9,864 nucleotides of DNA from a bacterium (GTDB lineage Bacteria; SZUA-182; SZUA-191): assembly GCA_003230535.1 (NCBI GenBank), contig QIEW01000428.1, positions 1 through 9,864 of the forward strand. The letters are read 5' to 3'. Below, in pieces: positions 1-6,633 of the stretch. The position numbers were made by a program, and so were the translations under genes. The notes below the pieces were generated by a model. The model was not told the origin of the DNA, ran no database searches, and saw only the letters and a program-made list of their open reading frames with translations. Position 1 is the first letter of the stretch; each line of letters begins with the position of its first letter.

Positions 1-135
1 CAAAAATGCCTGCCAGATAAGGCTCTATAGTAAAGACGGAACAGTAATAAGCGGGGCATATCTCTGGCGTATGTTTATTAGGCGGCAACATGCTTCCCTT
101 CCCTCCGGCTTGCTTAAAGCTGATGTCCAGTTGTG
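1..135. other. Left-edge region, no gene assignable
   Basis: Two overlapping open frames reach the left edge and neither can be assigned. On the + strand, frame 2 is open for 48 codons from the edge to a TAA at 146-148, inside the inverted repeat described next. It could be the tail of an upstream gene. On the - strand, an ATG at 89-91 is preceded by a purine-rich GGAGGGAAGGG stretch that could act as a ribosome binding site, and the frame runs off the edge after 30 codons. I recognise neither peptide. At most one of them is real. Confidence 0.2.
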
Positions 136-172
136 TTTAAACAGGTAACGGATCAGGTGTTACCTGTTTAAA
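136..172. repeat. Perfect 14-bp inverted repeat, 9-nt loop
   Basis: The arm TTTAAACAGGTAAC at 136-149 is exactly mirrored by GTTACCTGTTTAAA at 159-172, with GGATCAGGT between them. The structure lies about 60 bp upstream of the M50 protease gene. It could be a transcription terminator for a gene to the left, but no clear T-run follows on either side. It could also be a binding site for a dimeric regulator or a small palindromic repeat. A + strand open frame from the left edge stops inside the first arm. Confidence 0.7.
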
Positions 173-233
173 TACAAATCTTTCATCTTTCCTAACGCCA
201 TTCATTGATCTGAACCTCGCTAAGACTAAGAAT

Positions 234-1028
234 ATGTATCGCAAATACTTAAAACACATAATACTTTATATTCTAACCGTTATCAGCACTTACTATACGG
301 CGGGGTTCTGGTATTCTTTTTTTATTATGGCTATTCTTACCGCCCATGAGATGGGCCATTTCATAGCCAGCCGGAAATATGGGGTACCGGCTACTCTCCC
401 TCTGTTTATTCCTTTTCCTTTCTCGCCTTTCGGCACTCTGGGCGCGATTATCTTTATGCGGGGAAGGATTAAAGACCGCCGGTCGTTGTTTGACATCGGT
501 GCGGCCGGGCCGTTAGCCGGCCTTGTGTTAGCCTTTATCGCCGCCATTGTGGGCCTGGGATACTCCCAGGTAATAGCCGCAGAACAGCTATCCCAGCCGG
601 CATTTTCTTTGGGGGATTCATTAATATTTTTGTTGCTCCAACGGCTGGTGTTAGGTGAAATCCCCCCCGGCCATGATGTGTTGCTGCATCCGATAGCTTA
701 TGCGGGATGGGTTGGACTTTTTGTGACCGCCATTAATCTTTTTCCTATCGGCCAGTTGGACGGCGGTCATATATGTTATTCTATGTTTGGGAAAAAGGGA
801 ATCAATTTATCCAGAATAGCTTTGGGAATTCTTATCGGCATCTGTCTTTTCTATAACTTAGCCTGGACAGTATTTATCATTCTCCTTCTTTTCATGGGCA
901 TTCGCCACCCTGCTCCCTTAGATGATGTGACTCCGCTGGACGGTAGGCGTAAATTGCTCGGTCTGTTTACTATGCTTCTGTTTGTAATGTCCTTTACTCC
1001 CATACCTTTTCCGGAATACGCCATGTAG
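234..1028 (+). CDS. Site-2 protease family membrane metalloprotease (M50, EGY-like)
   Basis: This 264-residue protein is a polytopic membrane protease expected to cleave substrates within or next to the membrane. HEMGH at residues 38-42 is the zinc-binding HExxH motif, placed in the first hydrophobic block. The second signature is N168-LFPIGQL-D176-GGH, which supplies the third zinc ligand (D176) and matches the NLxPIGQLDGGH form seen in EGY-type proteases. Between them, a conserved block around residues 60-96 (FGTLGAI, then FDIGAAGPLAG) is also typical of that subgroup. Hydrophobic segments lie near 9-35, 88-110, 155-172 and 188-250. No PDZ domain is present, so it is not RseP-like. The start is the only ATG before an in-frame stop upstream, but its ribosome binding site is weak. 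It has a long gap before lysS, so no operon link is evident. The substrate cannot be told from the sequence. Confidence 0.9.
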   Translation: MYRKYLKHIILYILTVISTYYTAGFWYSFFIMAILTAHEMGHFIASRKYGVPATLPLFIPFPFSPFGTLGAIIFMRGRIKDRRSLFDIGAAGPLAGLVLAFIAAIVGLGYSQVIAAEQLSQPAFSLGDSLIFLLLQRLVLGEIPPGHDVLLHPIAYAGWVGLFVTAINLFPIGQLDGGHICYSMFGKKGINLSRIALGILIGICLFYNLAWTVFIILLLFMGIRHPAPLDDVTPLDGRRKLLGLFTMLLFVMSFTPIPFPEYAM

Positions 1029-1073
1029 CCGGATACGGTATTAGACTAAATTGCCATCAAAAGTTGAACATCT

Positions 1074-1134
1074 GCGTCAGGAGGAAACTCCTGACGCCAC
1101 AAGCGGCGTGCTGTCAGATGTTACCATCTGACAG
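1074..1134. repeat. Tandem pair of 24-nt hairpins (REP/BIME-like)
   Basis: Hairpin one (1074-1097) has arms GCGTCAGGAG and CTCCTGACGC around a GAAA loop. Hairpin two (1111-1134) has arms CTGTCAGATG and CATCTGACAG around TTAC. Both stems are perfect 10-mers, both loops are four bases, and GTCAG sits at arm positions 3-7 in both. They are 13 nt apart. The spacer can also fold: ACGCC at 1094-1098 can pair with GGCGT at 1105-1109, which would compete with hairpin one. No T-run follows, so a terminator role for the protease gene is possible but unproven. Confidence 0.8.
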
Positions 1135-1291
1135 CTATTCTTTAATGTTTGATAGCGAATTGGTATTAGATTATCACCAGGATTTATTCCGGGTATAGTT
1201 AAGTCTCTGTTAACAATAACAGCAGCGTACTGTATATATATACATCTGTAATCTATCAACCAAAATAGCCTAAAATCAGGTACTTAGAGTT
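1135..1291 (+). other. lysS upstream region with AT palindrome
   Basis: This AT-rich stretch must hold the lysS leader and probably its promoter. I cannot choose a convincing -35/-10 pair. A perfect 14-bp palindrome, TGTATATATATACA, lies at 1231-1244, about 50 bp before the start codon, and overlaps -10-like TATA sequence. No T-box signature (specifier stem, T-box sequence and terminator) is recognisable, so a tRNA-sensing leader is not supported. Confidence 0.3.
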
Positions 1292-2776
1292 ATGGAAAAT
1301 ACCAGGGATGACAACGTAACGAATGAAGCCTTCCAGCGCCTCCATACGCTGGAAGCATTAAAGGAGGCCGGCCAGGATCCTTATCCGGCCAGATGCAGGC
1401 TTTCCCATTCCATCGGGGAGCTTCTTGAGGCCGGAGATGATTTGCTTGCCGCTGAAGAGAAGGTCCACACCGCCGGACGGCTGATCTCATTCCGCAGTCA
1501 TGGGAAGACAAGTTTTGCCCATCTATTCAGTAATGGCGCCAAAATCCAGCTCTATACCCGCCGGGATGTCCTGGGGGAGAGTGTCTATGCAAGTTTCAAG
1601 AAGCTTGATATAGGTGATTTTGTGGGCGTAGAGGGGCATCTCTTCCGGACCAAAACCGGTGAGCTTACTATCTGGGTGGAAGACTATGTCCTGTTAGCCA
1701 AATCCTTGCGTCCCCTCCCGGAAAAATGGCATGGGCTGCGCGACGTAGAGGCCCGCTATCGTCAACGCTATCTTGATCTTATCGCAAACTCTCGGGTGCG
1801 CGAGGTATTTTCTCTGCGGAGCCGGTTAATTCACGCCTTACGGCTGTTCTTTGACCGGCATAGGTTTTTGGAGGTGGAGACCCCCATGATGCAGCCGATC
1901 CCTGGGGGAGCGGCCGCCCGTCCTTTTGTAACCTACCACAACGCCCTCAGCAGAGAGCTTTATCTCAGAATAGCTCCGGAGCTATACTTAAAGCGTCTCC
2001 TGGTAGGCGGATTGGAGCGGGTTTATGAGATAAACCGCAACTTCAGGAATGAGGGGCTGTCCACCGAGCATAACCCGGAGTTCACGATGTTGGAGTTCTA
2101 TTGGGCCTACACCGACTATAGCAGGCTGATGCGTTTTACGGAGGAGCTGTTCTGTGAGCTGGCCTCGCAAACACTGGGCCGCACGGAACTGGAGTATAAG
2201 GGGCGCCGGATTGATCTTACTCCTCCCTGGCAAACCTTCAGCCTGACCCAGTCGCTGGTAAAGTTCGGCGGCTTCTCGGAAGGGGAACTACAGTGTCACG
2301 ACAAGCTGCGCCACATAGCCGCCAAATCGGGGGTGGACACACAGGCAAAGCCGGGGGGAATACTCCTGAAACTGTTTGAAAAACTGGTTGAACCGCAGCT
2401 TATTCAGCCCACCTTTATCATAGATTTCCCGCTGGATATATCTCCATTAGCCAAATCCAAGCCCGAAGCCCCCGACTTGGTGGAGCGGTTTGAGCTCTAT
2501 ATTGGTGGTACGGAAATTGCCAATGCTTTTACCGAGCTGAATGATCCCCAGGAACAGCGGAAGCGTTTTTTGGCTCAGGTAAAAGAGCGTGAAGCCGGCG
2601 ACCAGGAAGCCCACCGTCTGGATGAGGATTTTCTCCGCGCCCTGGAGCATGGGATGCCGCCGGCTGCCGGCGAGGGCATAGGGATAGACCGGCTGGTGAT
2701 GCTGTTTACCGACATGCCCTCCATCCGCGATGTTATTCTGTTCCCCCAACTACGCGGTGAAGCAACCAGCCCATAA
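1292..2776 (+). CDS. lysS: Lysine--tRNA ligase, class II (LysS)
   Basis: The enzyme charges tRNA-Lys with lysine using ATP in the cytoplasm. At 494 residues it has the usual length of bacterial LysS. The N-terminal third is the OB-fold anticodon-binding domain (about residues 55-145, containing GRLISFRSHGKTSFAHL). The class II catalytic core follows. Motif 1 is FLEVETPMMQPIPGGAAARP near residues 193-212, motif 2 begins RNFRNEG near 249 and continues STEHNPEFTMLE, and motif 3 is GEGIGIDRLVML near 460. The SPLAKSKPEAP and FELYIGGTEIANAF blocks are standard for LysRS and exclude the short EpmA/PoxA paralogue, which lacks the OB domain. The ATG has only a weak purine stretch upstream. No partner gene is close; hairpin repeats lie on both sides. 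All key motifs look intact. Confidence 0.97.
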   Translation: MENTRDDNVTNEAFQRLHTLEALKEAGQDPYPARCRLSHSIGELLEAGDDLLAAEEKVHTAGRLISFRSHGKTSFAHLFSNGAKIQLYTRRDVLGESVYASFKKLDIGDFVGVEGHLFRTKTGELTIWVEDYVLLAKSLRPLPEKWHGLRDVEARYRQRYLDLIANSRVREVFSLRSRLIHALRLFFDRHRFLEVETPMMQPIPGGAAARPFVTYHNALSRELYLRIAPELYLKRLLVGGLERVYEINRNFRNEGLSTEHNPEFTMLEFYWAYTDYSRLMRFTEELFCELASQTLGRTELEYKGRRIDLTPPWQTFSLTQSLVKFGGFSEGELQCHDKLRHIAAKSGVDTQAKPGGILLKLFEKLVEPQLIQPTFIIDFPLDISPLAKSKPEAPDLVERFELYIGGTEIANAFTELNDPQEQRKRFLAQVKEREAGDQEAHRLDEDFLRALEHGMPPAAGEGIGIDRLVMLFTDMPSIRDVILFPQLRGEATSP

Positions 2777-2838
2777 TACTATAGTTGCCGTCAAACAGTG
2801 AGAACTTAGCGCGCCTGCCGGTGTGGACTTTTCGGGTG

Positions 2839-2900
2839 GCGGCAGATTCTCAAATCTGACACCTCCTAAAAACCGCCAGTCAGGTCTGAGGACCCGACTG
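2839..2900. repeat. Second tandem hairpin pair, related to 1074-1134
   Basis: Two 24-nt hairpins with four-base loops lie 14 nt apart. The first (2839-2862) is GCGGCAGATT, CTCA, AATCTGACAC, with one mismatch and one wobble pair. The second (2877-2900) is CAGTCAGGTC, TGAG, GACCCGACTG, with one A-C mismatch. Read in the proper orientation, both keep the GTCAG/CTGAC core at the same stem position as the pair upstream of lysS. TGGCGG at 2837-2842 can also pair with CCGCCA at 2873-2878. The pair sits between convergent genes, where it could help end transcription from both sides. Confidence 0.72.
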
Positions 2901-2903
2901 CAC

Positions 2904-2934
2904 GCGAAGATTGCTTCGCTCCGCTCGCAATGAC
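2904..2934. repeat. Dispersed repeat of the GTCATTGCGAG... type
   Basis: On the - strand this reads GTCATTGCGAGCGGAGCGAA, continuing GCAATCTTCGC. I recall closely similar sequence as a common dispersed intergenic palindrome in many environmental bacterial genomes. It can fold as GCGAAG (2904-2909), loop ATTG, CTTCGC (2914-2919), or as ATTGC (2910-2914) with GCAAT (2927-2931). It directly follows the hairpin pair. The remaining bases up to the regulator's stop codon show only a short palindrome, TATTGCAATA at 2939-2948. Confidence 0.6.
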
Positions 2935-2982
2935 TTGTTATTGCAATACTAATTAGAAATCGAACCCCTGGCCTACGGAATA

Positions 2983-4389
2983 TTAGTCTGAATCGGAGTA
3001 AGGCAAGTCTTCATCACCAGGTTTGTTGATCAAATATTTTGACAGATAGTAGCTGAGTAGCCGAGGGCTTAACCCTAACATTTTTGCAGCGTCTTTCTTC
3101 TTGCCTTTGCTGGTTTTTAAAGCATCCAGGATCACCTTTTTCTCATAGGAGAGAATTTTTCTGCGAAAATCGATTATCGACCCGCTTTTTTCCGCTATCT
3201 CATTCTTGTCTTTCCCCCTGGTCAGGACATCAGGCAGGCTGGCGGGAGTAATATAATCTCCATTTTCCAGCAATATCGCTTGTTCCACATAATTTTTTAG
3301 CTCCCTTATGTTCCCCGGCCAGTCATAATCTAAAAAAAGCTGCCGGCCCTCTGGAGAAATCCCTTTGATTTTTTTGCCGCATTCAAGGTTATAGGTGTTT
3401 ATGAAATGGTTTACCAGCAAGGGGATGTCATCTTTCCTTTCTTTCAGGAGTGGCAGAGTGATATTAAAAACATTCAAACGGTAGTACAAATCGCTCCGAA
3501 AACCACCTTTTTCCACCGATTTTTCCAAATTGACGTTTGTTGCTGAGATGATCCGGATATCGACCTTTATAGTTCTATTGGATCCAAGCCGTTCAAACTC
3601 GCGCTCCTGAAGCAACCTTAAAAGTTTCCCCTGTAGCTCGAGGGGGAGGCAGCCTATCTCATCCAGAAACAGCGTTCCCGTATCAGACAGTTCTACCCGA
3701 CCCTTCCTTCTATTCAGGGCGTGGGTGAAAGCTCCTTTTTCGTGACCAAAAAGTTCGCTTTCTAAGATTTCAGCCGGTAAGGAGGCGCAATCAATCTTGA
3801 TGAAAGGGTTATCTTTCCGGGGGCTTAAATAATGGACGGCCCTGGCGACCATTTCTTTGCCGGTACCTGTCTCGCCGCAGACAATTACCGTTGAATTTGA
3901 AGAAGCGGCTACTTGGATTAGGTGGAAGACCCGCTGCATTTTCTCATTTTTACTGATTATGTTTGCCAGCCCGTGCTCTTTCCTTAACTGTTCCCGTAAT
4001 ATTTGATTCTCAATTTTCAGGGAATTATTCTCAATGATTCTTTTTATCAGCAGCTTGACCTCTTCATTATTGCAAGGCTTGATCAAGTAATCATAGGCGC
4101 CGATCTTGAGGGCCGAGACCGCGCTCTCCACCGTGGAATATGCCGTAATAAGGATAATTTCACCTTGAAAATTCCTCCCCTTCAATAACCTCAAAAGATC
4201 CAACCCGCCCATTCCCGGCAGCACCATGTCCAAAAGAACAATATCCATTCGTTTATTTTCAATAAGTTCCAGCGCTTTTTCTGCCGAATAGGCGGAGAAC
4301 ACCTCATAGCCGTCAGCAGAGATTATTTCTGCCAATGAATCCCTCACTATGGGTTCGTCATCCACTATAAGAATTCTTGGGGAAAACAT
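2983..4389 (-). CDS. NtrC-family sigma54-dependent response regulator
   Basis: This 468-residue regulator has the three NtrC domains. The receiver (1-120) shows D10/D11, phospho-acceptor D54, T82 and K104. The AAA+ domain (about 143-385) has Walker A GETGTGKE at 172-179 and Walker B GTLFLDE at 238-244. The C-terminal Fis-type helix-turn-helix (about 413-453) includes KKKDAAKMLGLSPRLLSYYL. The loop that contacts sigma54 reads GAFTHA (219-224), where most family members have GAFTGA. The ATG has a good site, AGGAG at 4396-4400, 6 nt upstream. It follows the kinase gene by 16 bp, so the two form an operon and this is presumably the kinase's partner. Target genes are unknown; I saw no clear -24/-12 promoter in the window's gaps. 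Confidence 0.95.
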   Translation of the reverse strand: MFSPRILIVDDEPIVRDSLAEIISADGYEVFSAYSAEKALELIENKRMDIVLLDMVLPGMGGLDLLRLLKGRNFQGEIILITAYSTVESAVSALKIGAYDYLIKPCNNEEVKLLIKRIIENNSLKIENQILREQLRKEHGLANIISKNEKMQRVFHLIQVAASSNSTVIVCGETGTGKEMVARAVHYLSPRKDNPFIKIDCASLPAEILESELFGHEKGAFTHALNRRKGRVELSDTGTLFLDEIGCLPLELQGKLLRLLQEREFERLGSNRTIKVDIRIISATNVNLEKSVEKGGFRSDLYYRLNVFNITLPLLKERKDDIPLLVNHFINTYNLECGKKIKGISPEGRQLFLDYDWPGNIRELKNYVEQAILLENGDYITPASLPDVLTRGKDKNEIAEKSGSIIDFRRKILSYEKKVILDALKTSKGKKKDAAKMLGLSPRLLSYYLSKYLINKPGDEDLPYSDSD

Positions 4390-4405
4390 AATCTACTCCT
4401 GTATT

Positions 4406-6274
4406 CTAATTTTCATGCCGGCCCTGCCGGAGAGGAAGATGGATAAAAAAAGTGGTTCCCTTTCCCTGGACACTGTGCACTTTTATCTTGCCGTTATGAT
4501 TATTAACTATTCTTTCACAGATGGTTAAGCCAAGCCCCATGCCCTCCTCCGGCTTCTTTGTGGTAAAAAATGGATTAAATATATTCTTGAGTTGGGCATC
4601 CGGGATACCGGGGCCTTCGTCTTGGAAGGTTAACTCTATCATATTGTCTGGACCGGATATTATGCCGACAGTAAATTTCTCGGCTCCGCGTAGGGCCTGG
4701 ATAGCATTGTGGATTATATTTATGAAAACTTGTTGCAGCAGTTGGGGATCAGCCTCAATCAGGATAGGCTCATCGGCATACTCTTTCATTACGTTAATAT
4801 TTTTGCTCGTAAATTTATAATCCATAAGAAATAGAGAATGGTTAATCAGCTTTACTAGATCGACCTGGGTAAAACTTGGCTCTGTCGGGCCTGAAATCCC
4901 CCGGAGCTGCTTTAAGATGGCGTTGATATAATACAGTCCGCTCCTTATTATATTTATATATTTTAATAAATTGCGATCTTGTTTAGCCTTGTCCAACAAG
5001 ATATCGGAATAGTTTAACACCCCATAGAGGGGGTTGTTTATCTCATGGGCTACCTCGGCGGACAAACGGCCCAGAGAGACCAGCTTCTCGTTTTCGATCA
5101 GCGTCTGTTGGGCCTGCTGCAATCTTTTTGTCCTTTCCATAATCTGGTCTTCCAACTCATTTTTCGCCTCTCTTAAACCCCTGTTCCATTTAAATATTAT
5201 GAGGATGATTATAAAACTGCCGAGGATGTAGGAAGTGGTGATTAATGTCGTCAGCCACATTTGCTGAAAGGACTGGGTGGTTATCACCCCATTTATCTTT
5301 TCGAAAGACATACCCATAGGTTCTATTAACTTCCTGATCTTATATGATGTCCTGATATTAATTTGACTCTGGATGCGCAGTATCAGCCACAGCATCAGAA
5401 ACGGCGGAATGGTAATCACGGTGATTGATCTTCCATAATTTTGGATCTTTTCATTTGTGCCCACAAAGTAGGTGACGGTACCTAAGACCACAAAAAATAT
5501 CCCCCAAAAGGAAGCGGTATGAATTAAATCCAGGAGTTTAAAGTTTGTGGAACCGCTCTTCTCAATCAGAAAAAGGATAAACATCGCCCCGGATTGACCC
5601 AGGATGTATAAGATGACCGACTCCTGTCCTATCAGCAGGTCTCCTCGACTGATTTTAGTGCAAGCCAGAAGATAGCGGTTCTTGAAAGGGAAAAACCTGT
5701 AGATTAAATATGTAACCGCGATGATGGATAATATTTCAATGAAAAAGTTCCAGGACAACCCGGGAAGGATAAGTTTTAACAGCCTTCCCCTGTAAACGTA
5801 ATTCGTCCAAAAATTAACCAACCCTTCCCGATAATAGATCAAGCCTTCTTCTTTGAAAACCAGCTCATTGAGGGTTCCCTTTATGCTCAACTCAATAAAA
5901 CTGCTTCCGGGCAAAAAAACCAGGAAAAATACGGCCCACCTCTTTATCCTCTCCGCCAGGCTGCACTTCCCCCAAATCCTAATGGTGCCCAAACGCACCA
6001 TATATCCCCAATAGAGACCAAGCACAATGTATAAAAGAAGGAGGTAAAAGTAGGTCTGCTCCAGAAAAATACCTTGGAGCATTACCAGAACCAGGCCGGT
6101 GAAAGCAGCCAGCCAAGGATCAAACATGGCGGCAATAAAAAAAATGCCGACAGTCTCTAAAGGGACTACGATGCCAAAGCGGAGCCTTACCAGAGAAAAA
6201 CTGAAACTAATTAAGGAAATTAAAATCCAGTAAAACGTCTTTTCCTTGTCTATGGCCAAAAAGGAGCAGTTCAT
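4406..6274 (-). CDS. Membrane sensor histidine kinase with multi-helix N-terminus
   Basis: The protein is 622 residues from this start. Residues 1 to about 380 are mostly hydrophobic, with roughly eight to nine likely transmembrane helices, and resemble no sensor module I can name. A charged coiled stretch (about 365-400, including LEDQIMERTKRLQQAQQTL) leads to the HisKA domain, with the phosphorylated His410 in AHEINNP; the ExxN pattern there is typical of kinases that are also phosphatases. The HATPase domain has N523 (HNAIQAL), DEGPGIPD from 552, the lid FNPFFTTKK, and GMGLGL from 578. No PAS, GAF or HAMP domain is visible. A longer ATG start at 6307 adds 11 residues (MRPCEREFWSL). I prefer 6274 because GGAG lies just upstream, and 6307 has no ribosome site and lies in the repeat's target duplication. 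The regulator follows 16 bp downstream. Confidence 0.92.
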   Translation of the reverse strand: MNCSFLAIDKEKTFYWILISLISFSFSLVRLRFGIVVPLETVGIFFIAAMFDPWLAAFTGLVLVMLQGIFLEQTYFYLLLLYIVLGLYWGYMVRLGTIRIWGKCSLAERIKRWAVFFLVFLPGSSFIELSIKGTLNELVFKEEGLIYYREGLVNFWTNYVYRGRLLKLILPGLSWNFFIEILSIIAVTYLIYRFFPFKNRYLLACTKISRGDLLIGQESVILYILGQSGAMFILFLIEKSGSTNFKLLDLIHTASFWGIFFVVLGTVTYFVGTNEKIQNYGRSITVITIPPFLMLWLILRIQSQINIRTSYKIRKLIEPMGMSFEKINGVITTQSFQQMWLTTLITTSYILGSFIIILIIFKWNRGLREAKNELEDQIMERTKRLQQAQQTLIENEKLVSLGRLSAEVAHEINNPLYGVLNYSDILLDKAKQDRNLLKYINIIRSGLYYINAILKQLRGISGPTEPSFTQVDLVKLINHSLFLMDYKFTSKNINVMKEYADEPILIEADPQLLQQVFINIIHNAIQALRGAEKFTVGIISGPDNMIELTFQDEGPGIPDAQLKNIFNPFFTTKKPEEGMGLGLTICERIVNNHNGKIKVHSVQGKGTTFFIHLPLRQGRHEN

Positions 6275-6276
6275 AA

Positions 6277-6282
6277 GACTCC
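6277..6282 (-). promoter_or_regulatory. Ribosome binding site deciding the kinase start
   Basis: On the - strand GGAGTC lies at 6282-6277, with GGAG four bases before the ATG at 6274-6272. The alternative ATG at 6307-6305 has no purine-rich site. Its upstream sequence is the end of the MITE-like element. Confidence 0.55.
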
Positions 6283-6310
6283 AAAATTCTCTTTCGCAGG
6301 GGCGCATCTA

Positions 6311-6444
6311 TGATGAACTCGTAATAAGCCAGGAAACACACATCCTTGTCATTCCCGTGCAAACGGGAAACCAGTATTTTAGATAGTTAAAATCAGGATG
6401 GATTCCCGCTTTCGCGGGAATGACGACTTTTTACGAGCCCATCA
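6311..6444. mobile_element. MITE-like palindromic element with TCTA duplication
   Basis: Imperfect terminal inverted repeats run TGATGAACTCGTAATAAG (6311-6328) against CTTTTTACGAGCCCATCA (6427-6444). Nested inside are GTCATTCCCG (6348-6357) and CGGGAATGAC (6415-6424). Each inner arm folds as its own hairpin: TTCCCGT, GCAA, ACGGGAA at 6352-6369, and ATTCCCGC, TTTC, GCGGGAAT at 6402-6421. TCTA occurs directly outside both ends (6307-6310 and 6445-6448), as expected for a 4-bp target duplication. There is no coding capacity, so any mobility would need a transposase elsewhere. Similar GTCATTCCCGCG palindromes are common in environmental genomes. It would lie in the leader of the kinase mRNA. Confidence 0.75.
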
Positions 6445-6463
6445 TCTATCTTAAGCGGTATTA

Positions 6464-6480
6464 TTAACCCGAATTATTCA
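6464..6480. repeat. Short repeat TTAACCCGAATTATTCA
   Basis: This is one of three copies in the window of a short AT-rich repeat. Here it reads TTAACCCGAATTATTCA on the + strand, and is inverted relative to the copy at the end of mqnE (6615-6633), so the two bracket about 130 bp. The bracketed sequence holds a candidate promoter for the kinase operon and no gene. Confidence 0.5.
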
Positions 6481-6513
6481 TAAATCCACGGCAAACATTG
6501 AATATGTTATTTG

Positions 6514-6542
6514 AATACAGCTAATTACAAAATAACGGTCAA
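6514..6542 (-). promoter_or_regulatory. Candidate sigma70-type promoter for the kinase operon
   Basis: On the - strand, TTGACC (6542-6537) matches the -35 consensus at five of six positions. After 17 bases comes TGTATT (6519-6514), which matches the -10 at four of six. It lies between mqnE and the kinase gene and points towards the kinase. Transcripts from here would have a leader of over 200 nt containing the MITE-like element. This is a by-eye match in AT-rich DNA and therefore tentative. Confidence 0.3.
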
Positions 6543-6614
6543 AAAAGAAAGTTTTCATACAAATCACCGAAAACTCCCGCTATGGAAGCGACCAACTCCG
6601 AGCGTGTTTATGAT

Positions 6615-6633
6615 CCCGAATTATTCGGGTTAA
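6615..6633. repeat. Palindromic repeat at the mqnE stop codon
   Basis: The + strand reads CCCGAATTATTCGGGTTAA. CCCGAAT and ATTCGGG mirror each other around one base, and the TTA at 6630-6632 is the mqnE stop codon on the - strand. On that strand the stop runs directly into TAACCCGAATAATTCGGG. As RNA it could form a CCCGA/TCGGG stem with a five-base loop, too weak to call a terminator. Confidence 0.55.

Noticed and set aside
1074-1134. Rho-independent terminator after the M50 protease gene
   Set aside because: The hairpins are strong but neither is followed by a T-run, and related hairpins elsewhere point to a repeat family. A role in ending transcription remains possible.
1135-1291. T-box or lysine riboswitch ahead of lysS
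   Set aside because: No T-box consensus, specifier structure or L-box core could be seen, and the stretch is too short and AT-rich for a lysine riboswitch.
4003-5231. Several + strand open frames of 61-99 codons opposite the regulator and kinase
   Set aside because: All are antisense to motif-bearing coding sequence and show no features of their own.
6445-6629. sigma54 (-24/-12) promoter that the NtrC-type regulator could use on its own operon
   Set aside because: I looked for GG-N10-GC with TGGCAC/TTGCW-like context in this and the other gaps and found no convincing match.
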